Below are positions 45,301 to 55,369 of a stretch of DNA of 64,000 nt, piece after piece. Every line of letters starts with the position of its first letter. Position 1 is the stretch's first letter. The notes under the pieces are model-generated. The model ran no database searches, was not told the DNA's origin, and worked only from the letters and a program-made list of their open reading frames with translations. Source of the stretch: Chlamydomonas sphaeroides (Eukaryota > Chlorophyta > Chlorophyceae > Chlamydomonadales > Chlamydomonadaceae); assembly GCA_001662425.1 (NCBI GenBank), contig BDDC01000189.1, forward strand, positions 4,768-68,767, written 5' to 3'. The position numbers and the translations under genes are program-made.

Positions 45301-48300
45301 CTCCCACAGGTGTGCCACCGGGCGCCCCCCGAGCCAAGTCAGCCGCGGGGCGTGTGGCTGCCTCGCCCCCTGCCAGCCGTGCCTTGCGCGGCGCCTCACC
45401 ATGAACTCCGCGTCCACGCCCGCCAGCAGCGTCTCTACCACCTGGGAGCCAGATGCGGGAGGAGGCTCGGTCGGGCGCGGCAGGAGCAGGGCCACAGAAG
45501 GACTCGTCATCAATGACAAGGGAGTCGCTCGCCCCGTGAGAGACGCACCTTGCGGCCCTGCCGCGTCAGCTGCTGCTGGTCACCGCGCCGCTGCTCCGCC
45601 CCGGCGCCGCCGGCCGCGCCCGCCCCGCCCCCAGCCGCCGCGCCGCCCTGCGCCTCCTCCTCCTCGCCCGCCTCCGGCTCCTCCTCGCCGCCGTCCACGC
45701 CCTCGGCAACCGTCGACAACTTGCGGCGCGCCTTCTTGCCCTTCTTGGTGCGCCGGCTCGAGGGCGGCGGCGCCGGGGCCGGCCCCGTCACTGCGACAGG
45801 GGGCCAAGGACCGGACACGGGACCCCCAAGATGCGGAGGGTCATGCAAGGGCAAGTTGGGGATGGGCTTTGGGACAACGCCACGCCACGCCACGCCAACC
45901 AGCCCCCGCCCCTCTGTCCCCAATTTCCCCGACGCTCCGCAGCGCCCACCCTCGGCGTCGCCCCTCCGCAGCAGCAGCAGCCCCGCCGCGCCCTCCGCCT
46001 CCGCCAGCAGGTGCGGCAGGTAGCCCTCCAGCAGCCCCTGCCACGCCTCGTGCAGCGGGATGGCCATGTTGGAGGGGTCGTAGCCGCCGCCGCCGCCGCC
46101 CGTCCTGGGGGGTGCACAGGGGTGTTGTGGGCCACGGGTCGACCGCGTGATTGATCCCACGTTGCGGCGAGGGCCGCCTTCATAGGGCGGCGGCAGGTGG
46201 ACGCCAGGGCGCTCTGTCCGCCCCGCGCTGCAGCCGAGGCCCTGGCCCTGGCCCTGGCCCTGGCCCTGGCCCCGGCCCTGGCCCTGGCCCTGGCCCCGGC
46301 CCTGGCGGAGGTGTGCGCCTGCCTCGCTGCGCCTGCCTCGCTGCGCCTGCCTCACTTGGACAGGAAGGAGCGGTAGGTGGAGTGGCTGCGGCGGCTGATG
46401 CTGCTGAGCGGCCCCGCGCCGAAGCCCAGGCCGCCCAGGTGGTCGGAGGCGGGCAGCGAGCCCGCGTCGTCGCGCTCGTTGTCTTCGTTGCTGCTGCCCA
46501 TCTGAGGCCGGGGCAGGGAGCGGGAGGGCAGGTGGGGAGCGGGGTAGCTCCTTGAGAGGGCACGGCCACGAGGAGCAATGGAGATGGCGGGCGCAGGCGC
46601 TCCTTGCCTGCAGCTCGGCCCGGGGCGGCCTGCGCTACGGCAGCTGGCCGCCGCCGCGCAGCCTCAGCCCGCCGCCCCCACACAGGGTCCCCGCGCACCA
46701 CGCTGGTGCCCATGACGCCGCCCCCACACAGGGTCTCCGCGCACCACGCTGGTGCCCATGACGCTGCCCCCCGGGTCCCCGCGCACCACGCTGGTGCCCA
46801 TGACGCTGCCGCCCGGCCCCCGGCTGCCCATGACGCTGCCGGGCGCCGCCGCGGCGGCCTTGCTGCCGGAGCTGCTGGTGAGGTTGTAGTCGATGGGGTT
46901 GGCCTGCGGGGGGCAGGCGCGCAGGAGGTGTCGCAGGGCACGCGGTGCCACAGTGCAACGGGGGCAAAGCAGCTCGGAGGAGGGGCAGGGTTAGAGCAGG
47001 GTCGGGAGCAGCCGTGCCGTGGCCAGCGTGCTCAGCTCCACACCGTGGCTCTACACCCGCCCCCCGCCCCTGCACCCTCCACCCACCTGCATGTCCAGGG
47101 TGGCCGCCCGCCGCAGCTCCGCCACACTCACACGCAGCTCCTTGCTGCAGGGCGCGAGGGCGGGCCGGGCCAGGGACCCGGCCAGGGGGCGGGCCAGGGG
47201 GCGGGCCAGGGGGCAGAGTGATGTGGCCGGCCACGGCCACGGAGCTCCTGAAGCTGGCCGGCTGGCCGGCTTCCTGCCCGCAACCCAGGGCGCTGCCGCA
47301 GCGGATGCGCTGCGTGGCCGGGCCTGCCTGCCGACCTTCCAGCCCCCCCCACCAGCCCCCACCGCCAGCCCCCACCGCAGCAACATGTTGAGCGGCTGTA
47401 CGTAGGCCGCCTGCAGCCGCGGCATGACGCCCGGCTCCAGCGCCGCCAGCGACCGCACCAGCTCCGCGTGCCGCAGCAGCGCCGTGCGCAGGTCGGCGTG
47501 GGAGGGCGGCACCAGGCGGGAGGCCTCTGGGGAGGAGGACGGACAGGAGCGGCGCGGCGCGGCCGGCGGCTGGCGGCCTCTGGGCTGGATGGAAAGAGGC
47601 GGCTGGATGGAAAGAGGCGGCGGGCCGCGCCGCATGGTTCCACCCGCAGCCCACGCAGGGCGTATGCGGTACGCCGTGGCCCGCGCGGCTGCTCATTGTC
47701 GCTGGCGGCCGCCAACTCCCACATGCGCCGTCATGCACCCATCCAATGGAGAACGGCCCCACCCCAACGACACAGACCACATCCTTTCCAGCACGCTGCC
47801 CGCCCCCTCTCCTAGCTCTCTGCGGCAGGTGCCCGGACCCGCGGCTCACTGTCGGTGGTTGCGGCCATGGCGCCCAGCACGCCCTCCACGGCGCCGCTCA
47901 GCATCGAGCGCAGGTGCGCCAGGCCCGAGGCCACGAAGCGGGAGGCCACGCCCTGCAGCTGCTCGCGGGCCTCCTACAGCGGAGCCGGCAGGGTGGGGTA
48001 AGGGAAGGAGGTAACGGATGGGAGGTGCGCCATGGGTGGGGTGGGTGGATTGCTGGCGCACTCGGGCGCACGGTCCATCCCGCCAGCACCCTGGTGGACG
48101 CCCCCCACCTGCGCCACCCTCATCTGCAGCAGGTAGGGCGACAGGCAGCCCGGCGCGGAGGGGTCCAGCCGCCGCAGCTTGGCGTGCAGCTGCCAGGCTG
48201 CGCGCGTGATGGCGCCCAGGCGGCTGAGCCACGGGGAAGGGAGTTTCAGGGAGGTCGTTACAGGGGGAGGATTCCAAGCTGCCACATGAAACAAGCGAGT

Positions 48301-50891
48301 GCAAGGACTGAGCGGGCAGCAGAGCTCTGACGGCAGGGGCCGGCACGCCGCTAGTGGGTTCATCACCGCATCGCGCAGCGGGCCCGGCCGCATGGCCCCA
48401 TCCTAGCCTCCGCAACCACGTCACCGAGTCCCTTGCCGCCTGGGCCGCACGGAGCGCCACCTGTCCCTGCCGAAGGGCGGCGACTGCAGCAGCGCCTCCA
48501 CCTCCACGGGCAGGCCCAGGTCCGACAGCAGCTCCTGGCGGCGGGGTCGGGCGGCGGGGAGGGGCCGCAGTTGCGTGCTTTCACACGCCGGTACAGCGAC
48601 TCGCTAGTGCCTGCCGCAATCAAAGGCCCAGCCCACAGCGCTCCGATGGACGACTCTGCCCGCCTGCGCTCAGCCTCAACCCAATGCACGTACAGCAGAC
48701 TGCCATGCCGTCCAGACGCACACAACAACACGAGAGCGCGCGAGTGAACAGCGCCAGCCACACATCCACCTCACCGCGCCCACCCACCCGCCCATTGCCC
48801 CCGCCCCCACCCACCTGCAGCGTGTGCAGCAGCGCCGTGTTGTTGCGCGCCTGGCGCTCCAGGCTGTTGTTGGACACCTCAATGGCGGCGATGTCCTCGC
48901 GCATGTGGCGCAGCTTGGTGTCGAACACCATCAGGTTCTCGTCCAGGTCCTCTGCGGCCCCGGGGAGGCAGTCACGGAGGAGGCAGTCACGGACCATCAC
49001 GGCGTGGCACAACACGGCGCGTGTGTTGCGCACGGCACGGCACTGCGATGCGGCTGTTGCAGGCACGCCCGCCTGCGACGTGTGCGTCGCAGTAACCAGG
49101 CTCCAGCCCGGCTTGGCCCCCGCAGCAAGCGGCACGCTGTGCGCATGGAGCGCCTCTTTCGGCGCTCTGCCACCGCCCGCTGCCACCGCCCGCTGCCGCC
49201 GCCCGCTGCCCCTGCCCTGCTGCCGGCCGCACCCAGCTGGCTCTGCGTCTTGCGAATCTGGAACACCACCGCGTCCGCCGCCGGCACCGTGGCCATGATG
49301 GCGTGCACGTTGGCGGCCTGGGTGGAGGACGGCGGAAGGGCGGGCCACGAGGGGCGGCAAGCCACGTGGCGGACACACGCGGAGGGTGCGTCAGGCTGGC
49401 CGGGTGAGTGTGGCGCGGAATGATGGCGTGCACGTTAGCGGCCTGGGAGGAGACCGACTGTTTCGCGATAGCGACCCCGGGAGGGTGACCTGTTAAGCCG
49501 CAGGGTGGCGGGCCGGCAGAGAGGCCGGCGGGCCGCCTCCATCTGTGGCCGCCGCCGCACCTCGAGCGCCTCGTGCTCTTCCGCCAGCCGCGCCTCAAAC
49601 TCCGCCACGTCGCCCAGCCCCAGCGTCCACAGCCCCAGCAGCTCCTCCAGGTCGCGCTCCTCCTTGGCGCTCAGCAGTACCCGCGCGCCGCCGCCGCCGC
49701 CCGCCTCGCCGCCCTCGCCCTCGCCCTCAACGCCTGCGCGGGCACGGGAGCGGCGCGCGACGGCCCGGCATCGTTTGGCACCGAGCGCGGCATTCTGCGC
49801 TGGCGTCGAGCTCTGCGTGCGCCCGTCCGCCGTCCCTCAGGACAAGGCTCCCTCCGCCGTGCGCGCTTGGCGGCAGCCCTCGCACCTCCGCTCAGCACCC
49901 ACAACCCACATCAAACGTGTTGTGCTTTGGCCTTGGCGCCTGCAGCTCCACGCCCCCGGCAGCGCCCCTCACCCGGCAGCAGCACTTCGGTAGCGAAGCC
50001 GCCCAGCGCCGGCAGCACGGCCGCCGTATGGCCCAGCCACCAGGTGTCAATCGCGCCCACGTCCACGCCGCTAAGGCGGGGCAGCTTGGCGTCCTGCTGC
50101 CTGCGCGTAGGGGCGTACGGTAGGAGCGCCCCAAACTGGCTGTTGCTGCTGCCTGGCCACCCTAGCCCTGTTTGCCTTGGCCCCGGCGCCGTGTGCGCAG
50201 CCGCCTGCCCAACTCGGGCCTGCTCACCTCAGCAGGTTGGCCACCAGCGCCAGCACCAGCATCAACTCATCACCGTTGCGTAGCTTGAACTGGTTCACCA
50301 CCTCGCCACGAGTGCTGTAGGAGCCCGCGCCGCTGAAGCGGAACTCCAGCACGTGCGTCGGCAGCTGCTCGTACTTGCTGGCCGGCACCACAATCTCGCT
50401 GATGCTTTTCAGCGGGTACGACTTGGTGGCGGCCGCGGCCGCAGCAGCAGCAACTGCTGCTGCAGAGCCGGTGCGCGCCGCGAGCGAGGCCGCGGCCGCG
50501 GCGGCCGCGCCAAAGAAGCTATCGTGCTCGCCGGGCGGGCGGCATGTGTGCAGCGTGGGCTTGAAGCCGCGACCCTGCTTGCGGCGCCGGACGGTGAAGC
50601 AAAGCAGGCGCGGCTGGGGGGCCTCCTTGGCGAGGAAGGTCTGTGGGCAGGGCGCCGCAACGGGGTTTGGGGCTGGGGCTGCGCAGGCCACACTGGGCGG
50701 CTGCAGGGGTTGGGAGCTGTCGCCAGCCCCACCTTGCCTCCCAGCGCCTTGAGCAGCTGGCTCCCGGTCGACTCCCCCTGCTGCTTTATCTTAAGCACAT
50801 GGAATGCGGCTATCAGGATTTCGTCGCTGTCCGCGAACAAAGCCTCCGCCTCGCGCTGGAGGCCTGCATCGACGAGCGCCTTCGCGCTCAT
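42320..50891 (-). CDS. SEC3: Exocyst complex subunit SEC3 (EXOC1)
   Basis: Tethers secretory vesicles to the plasma membrane. About 25 exons. Exons 50733-50891 and 50228-50640 hold the N-terminal PH-like (PIP2-binding) part, with RLLCFTVRRR and KSISEIVVPASKY, interrupted by an Ala-rich loop. The family signature is exon 48813-48951: EDLDENLMVFDTKLRHMRED, then a coiled coil. C-terminal helical exons follow: 48461-48534, 48109-48223, 47850-47973, 47376-47526, 47087-47144, 46356-46501 (SSNEDNERDD), 45950-46104, 45549-45790 (basic TKKGKKARRK, then acidic), 44851-45043, 44665-44751, 44291-44515 (acidic DDDEEEGD), 43974-44174, 43518-43613, 43234-43367, 42769-42875 and 42320-42437. The exon from 46903 contains a minisatellite and its 3' edge is unsure; the junction near 44751 may miss a small exon. 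The start is the Met opening the first exon, 272 bp from the divergent neighbour. Confidence 0.9.
46237..46305. repeat. CCTGGC hexanucleotide array in a SEC3 intron
   Basis: About eleven units of GGCCCT/CCTGGC with a few C substitutions, in the intron between SEC3 exons 46356-46501 and 45950-46104. Confidence 0.88.
46681..46812. repeat. Minisatellite of about 44 bp in or beside a SEC3 coding exon
   Basis: Three near-identical units plus a shorter fourth. On the minus strand the upstream units read GSVMGTSVVRGDP in the SEC3 frame, then lose the frame because unit lengths (44, 44, 42) are not all multiples of three. The exon probably ends at a GTGTGG donor inside the array. Confidence 0.85.
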
Positions 50892-51163
50892 GGCGGTTGG
50901 TATATGTCCATAGTATGAAAGGTAAAATTAAGACGCGTCGGGTACTAGCAAGGGTCACAGTTGGGACCGGACGAGCTGAATACGCGATCCAAGTGCAATG
51001 GAGACAAACCATGAGGAGCCCACGACACCCCGGGACATCGTGCAGACCAGCTTTCAAAGCACCCTTTATAGGACACCCAAGGCCAGAGTCGCTGCAGCGT
51101 GCGAAGCTCTCGGACTAGGGTCACTCGTTACCCCGCTTCGCGTGCTCGGCGCTCTTCGCGAAC
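50892..51163. promoter_or_regulatory. Compact bidirectional promoter between SEC3 and the 51164 gene
   Basis: Only 272 bp separate two divergent start codons. It is clearly less GC-rich than the flanking exons. No clear TATA box. Co-regulation is inference from spacing. Confidence 0.5.
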
Positions 51164-53501
51164 ATGTTCGGCCAGGCTGCTAGGGTCGTGGCTCGGCCTG
51201 CGGCGAAAGCTGCTGCCAGCGTTGCAGCCGCGAGTGCTGCGACTGGGCCCGCACACGCCAGGGCTCCGCCCGCGCAGGTATGGCTCGTGTGCCATAATGA
51301 AGCAGAGCCCTAGCTTTCCAGCACAAAAAAGGTTTTTGGGCCCCTTACGTGGGCATGCTTCTGCTTGGTAGTACGCCTCGCGCGCTCTGCAGTCCCGCGA
51401 GGCGTTACCTAAGGGGCATACAGTGCATTACAGCCATCCGGACCCCGCCACTGCGCGGCTTGGCGCTTCGCGTGCCCGAACAGCTGTTGGTTCACGCATC
51501 CGACGCACCCAGTGCCGTTCCCCACCGTTCCACGCCAGGCCCGCGCCGCGGCGCCGCACGCGGCCGCCTCCAAGCTGCTTGACCGCGACACCGATGGCTG
51601 GGTGCTGGCAGAGATGGAGAACGAGGTGGTTCTGTTCCAGCCGTTCGGCGCTCAGGAGGTGGACGATGCCGCCAACTCGGTCATGGCGCTGTGGTGCGGC
51701 GCCAACAGGTGCGGCTGCGGCGCTGCCTGCACCGCACCTGTACATATATGGCCTTGACAGCACTTTTGCAATCGTTGACATAGCCCTCGCCCCCTGCCAC
51801 CATGGTACCCCCAGCCCCGCGTCCTCGGCGACGCCCATCGTGACCGAGCCCGCCGACGAAGGCGAGTGCCACGGCGCCGGCAGCGGCGGCAGCAGCTCCG
51901 CCGGCAGCGAGGACGGCCGCCTAGCGGACGCGCTGATCGAGGCGGCGGCGCCGGCGGCGGCGTCCGCAGCGCCCGGCGAGCGGCGCCAGCTGGAGCAGAT
52001 GATGGCCATCACCACCCGCCTGGTAGGGGGCGCGTTGCAGGAGTGCCGTGGGGGTGCAGGAGTTGGCAAACCGGCAGCAAAAAGGACTGCGGGCATCGCT
52101 ATATCCCTGATGACGCTGATGATGCTGATCGCCATTGAGTAGCCCCGCGACAAGAGCACTCTGCTCAGGGCGCAGTCCACCGGCGACGCCGGGGTTCCAA
52201 GCGGGTCCCCCATTAGCTACCCACCTGCCCCGCCTCCCCTCACACACCGACCCGCAGCTGCGGCGCCCCGGCCTTCAGCGCGAGGTGGTGCTGTGCATGA
52301 TGGAGGACGTGGAGGTGCGGGAGCTCATGCTGCGGCAGTGCGGCGACCTGGTGAGGACGGCACCGGGGTTGGGGAGGGGAAGGGACGGGAGGGCGCGGGT
52401 TGGAGCGGAGGGATGAGGAAGCCAGCCACCTGGCTGGGCATAGCGAGGGGGAACGGAAAGGGCAGAATGACAGGCCGCGCACAAGGGAGAGGAGCCGCTG
52501 CCGGCGGCGACTGCCGTACAGCAGCACGGGGCATGGCGCTGGCGTCAACCCTCACTCCCTTCCACCTCCATCTGCACCTCGCCACCAGGACCGCTACCTG
52601 CTGGCCGCCGGCATCACCAACCCCCAGCTGCTGCCCGCCCCCGAGTCAACCAGCCCCGAGTCCGGCCCCGAGTCAGCCGACGGCGCCCAGGCCGCCCAGG
52701 CCGCTGCCGGGCCCAACCTGGTGACCAAGCTGGTGGGCGCCGTGGCGGGGGCCCTGGAACGAGCCGGCGACGCGCTGGCCTCGCTGGGCGGCTGGCTGCG
52801 GCGCCACGTGGCGGGCTTCATGTTCGGCCCGGAGGAGGCGGGCCAGGAGGCGGAGGCGCAGGGCCTGGCGGCCGAGTGCGGGTCCGAGGCGGCCGGCGGC
52901 GAGGCCGGCGTGCCCCGCAAGCGCACCGCGGACCAGGTGGGGGGGGGGGGGGGGGGGNNNNNNNNNNNNNNNNNNNNNNNNNNNNNNNNNNNNNNNNNNN
53001 NNNNNNNNNNNNNNNNNNNNNNNNNNNNNNNNNNNNNNNNNNNNNNNNNNNNNNNNNNNNNNNNNNNNNNNNNNNNNNNNNNNNNNNNNNNNNNNNNNNN
53101 NNNNNNNNNNNNNNNNNNNNNNNNNNNNNNNNNNNNNNNNNNNNNNNNNNNNNNNNNNNNNNNNNNNNNNNNNNNNNNNNNNNNNNNNNNNNNNNNNNNN
53201 NNNNNNNNNNNNNNNNNNNNNNNNNNNNNNNNNNNNNNNNNNNNNNNNNNNNNNNNNNNNNNNNNNNNNNNNNNNNNNNNNNNNNNNNNNNNNNNNNNNN
53301 NNNNNNNNNNNNNNNNNNNNATGTTGTGTTGCATGGCTTGCGCGGCTCGTGGCGCACGCCCAACATGAAGTCCTCGCGCGGCCGTGCCTGGCCCCCCTGC
53401 CGCAGCTGCTGGGCGGCGTCATGATGCTGGCGGTGGCGGTCTTCTGCGTCGCCGTCATCCGCCGGCCACTGGTGCTGCGCGCCATTGCCCGCCGCCGCTG
53501 A
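51164..53501 (+). CDS. Unrecognised protein with organelle-type N-terminus and C-terminal TM helix
   Basis: Exons 51164-51277, 51539-51708, 51815-52022, 52258-52350, 52589-52936 and 53406-53501 join in phase. The first 38 residues (MFGQAARVVARPAAKAAASV) are Ala/Arg-rich without acids, like a mitochondrial or plastid transit peptide. Middle: RDTDGWVLAEMENEVVLFQP, a Ser/Gly/Glu-rich loop, then REVVLCMMEDVEVRELMLRQ and DRYLLAAGITNPQ. The last exon is one TM helix (GGVMMLAVAVFCVAVIRR) and a basic tail, so it is probably membrane-anchored by its C-terminus. An assembly gap in the last intron could hide an exon. I cannot name the family. It is probably real because six exons agree in phase. Confidence 0.65.
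52958..53320. other. Assembly gap (N run)
   Basis: 363 N bases, preceded by a run of G that begins right after the donor GTGGGG of the exon ending at 52936. The G run may be a sequencing artefact or the edge of a real G-rich repeat. Confidence 0.99.
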
Positions 53502-55369
53502 GTGGTGGTGGCTGGGCGGCGCCGCATGCGCCCTCGTCCCGCGCCCTGAGCGACACCTCGAGTTGGGCAGGAGGAGCACGTGCGCGGCGACGCCTTGTGG
53601 GGCGTGGTCGAGGTGTCGTGTGCGCAGGAGGGCTTACGGGCAACGGCTGCAGCGCTGAAGGTCCCGGCCGTGGGCTTGGGTACCGAAGAGACGCTGGCCC
53701 TGCATGGCTTGTTTGCGTAGCTAGGGTGGACTGGCTCAAGGTTGTGCAGCGTGGACTGGCTTATGTCAAGGCTGGCTGATACGTGACGGGGAAGGCTCCC
53801 TGGGACGAGTTGTATGGCTTGACCTGCATGTGTTGATGAGATTTTGCGGACACTGTTTGTACATTAGAGCTGTTCTGGACAGCGTGACGGCAGGTCGCGC
53901 GGCTGCTGCATGGGCCACATGAGCCGCCTATCTATGGGGCGCATGCAGGTCCCATGAGGGCGGGGTCCTTGCCTTCCCTCACCGAGGCGCTTGGCCAGGC
54001 ATCCGCCGCGAGCCTAAAAGTAGAGGCGATGCTGTCGGCAGTTGACTGCTAGGCGATAGAGCATGTTGCCGCTGGATGGCATGCGGGACGGCGGCTGGGC
54101 CACCTGGCGCCACGCGGTCAAAGGCCAGCGGCCGTACGCGCCCGTGGGCGTTGCCAACGCGGGTCCCTCGCGGTGACCCTACACACCCACGTGTCACATG
54201 CGGGGCACGCCGGTGAAGCAGTCCGTTGTTCATCCCTCCCATGGTCTACTGGCGGTATGACGCAAGCAGCCGGCGCTGCAGCTGCCCGTTCGCGCTGCCA
54301 AGTGCATCCCGCACTTTGCATCGCGTCGAGGGGGGAAGGCGTGGGCAAAGGGGGCAGCAGCCCACGCCAGCAGCAGCTACTGGGTGCGTGTCATGGCTGG
54401 CGCAGAGCCATGCCATGCCGTGTGCACGGAGGGGGCCGGGCGGCTGGTGTGCCGCAGGGCTGCTTGGGGCATTGCCGTGCGTGGTGTTGACTGGCGGGTG
54501 GCCGCAGCCGACCTGCTGGGGGCTTGGACGGAGCTGCTGCACACCGAGTAGTTGATGCATGCAGATGTGCCCTACGCTCGGCAGGCGCTGGCAGAGCGCC
54601 GTTGCAATGAATGGCACGGGTGACTGGCATTCGAGCCACCTCCTCTCAGTGTTACCACTGGGGCTCTGCCCAGCAAACTCTCTTTGGGGTTTGGGGTAAC
54701 AGGGTGACGCACCTGCGGGGCAGCCGTGAGCGCTGGAATGGTGCCAGCTGCGCTGGCTGTAGCTCTGCGCTCTGCAAATTCTTCTTTTGCGCTCTGCGCT
54801 CTGCGCTCTGCGCTCTGCGCTCTGCTGCTGTCTCCACACTGTTGGCAAACTTTCTTTGGGGTTAGGGTAACAGGGTGACGCAGGGGAGACCCCTGGGTGG
54901 ACCCCGACTCGCGCCCTCAACGCCACCACTCCACAAGTGTGCTGTCACCATAAATACTTCGCTGTGCAACCGTCGACGCGTGACCCGGAACCTGATGTGA
55001 CCAGGCGCGCTTAACCTTCCGCGCCTGCCCACTGCCTTCACAGCAGGGGTTACCCCTGCTCCACACCGAGGCGATGCCTATCGCGTCCTCAGCCGGCGGC
55101 GGCCCGCGGCCTCCATGTTCCCAGCCACATCACATCCACCACCCATCCATGCAGGGGTCCTCCCCTATCCCCGGTTCCTCGCGCCGTCTCTCCGCATCAC
55201 CACTTCTTGCATCACTGAAGCCCTCATCCCCGTCAGTCTGTTGCCAACGTTTCGCTTCAGCCAGTCCCTGTCAGGTCAGCTCGTTCTACCACGCACGCAG
55301 CCACGCACGCATGCACGCACGCGGCAGACCCAGCGCAACACCAGCGCGGGTACAACACAGCAGCAGTAC
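53502..55369. other. Intergenic region between convergent genes
   Basis: About 1.9 kb containing two 3' UTR regions. It carries the GCTCTGC array at 54791-54825, flanked by a direct repeat of about 38 bp. No gene was recognised. Confidence 0.45.
54672..54882. repeat. Direct repeat of about 38 bp flanking a heptamer array
   Basis: The stretch at 54672-54711 recurs at 54845-54883 (shared core GGGTAACAGGGTGACGCA). Between them lies the array GCTCTGC, five perfect copies at 54791-54825. It could be a small mobile-element remnant or a local duplication. Confidence 0.7.

Noticed and set aside
52958..53320. ORFs passing through the N run
   Set aside because: They exist only because N was translated as X; the neighbouring exons end before the gap and resume after it.
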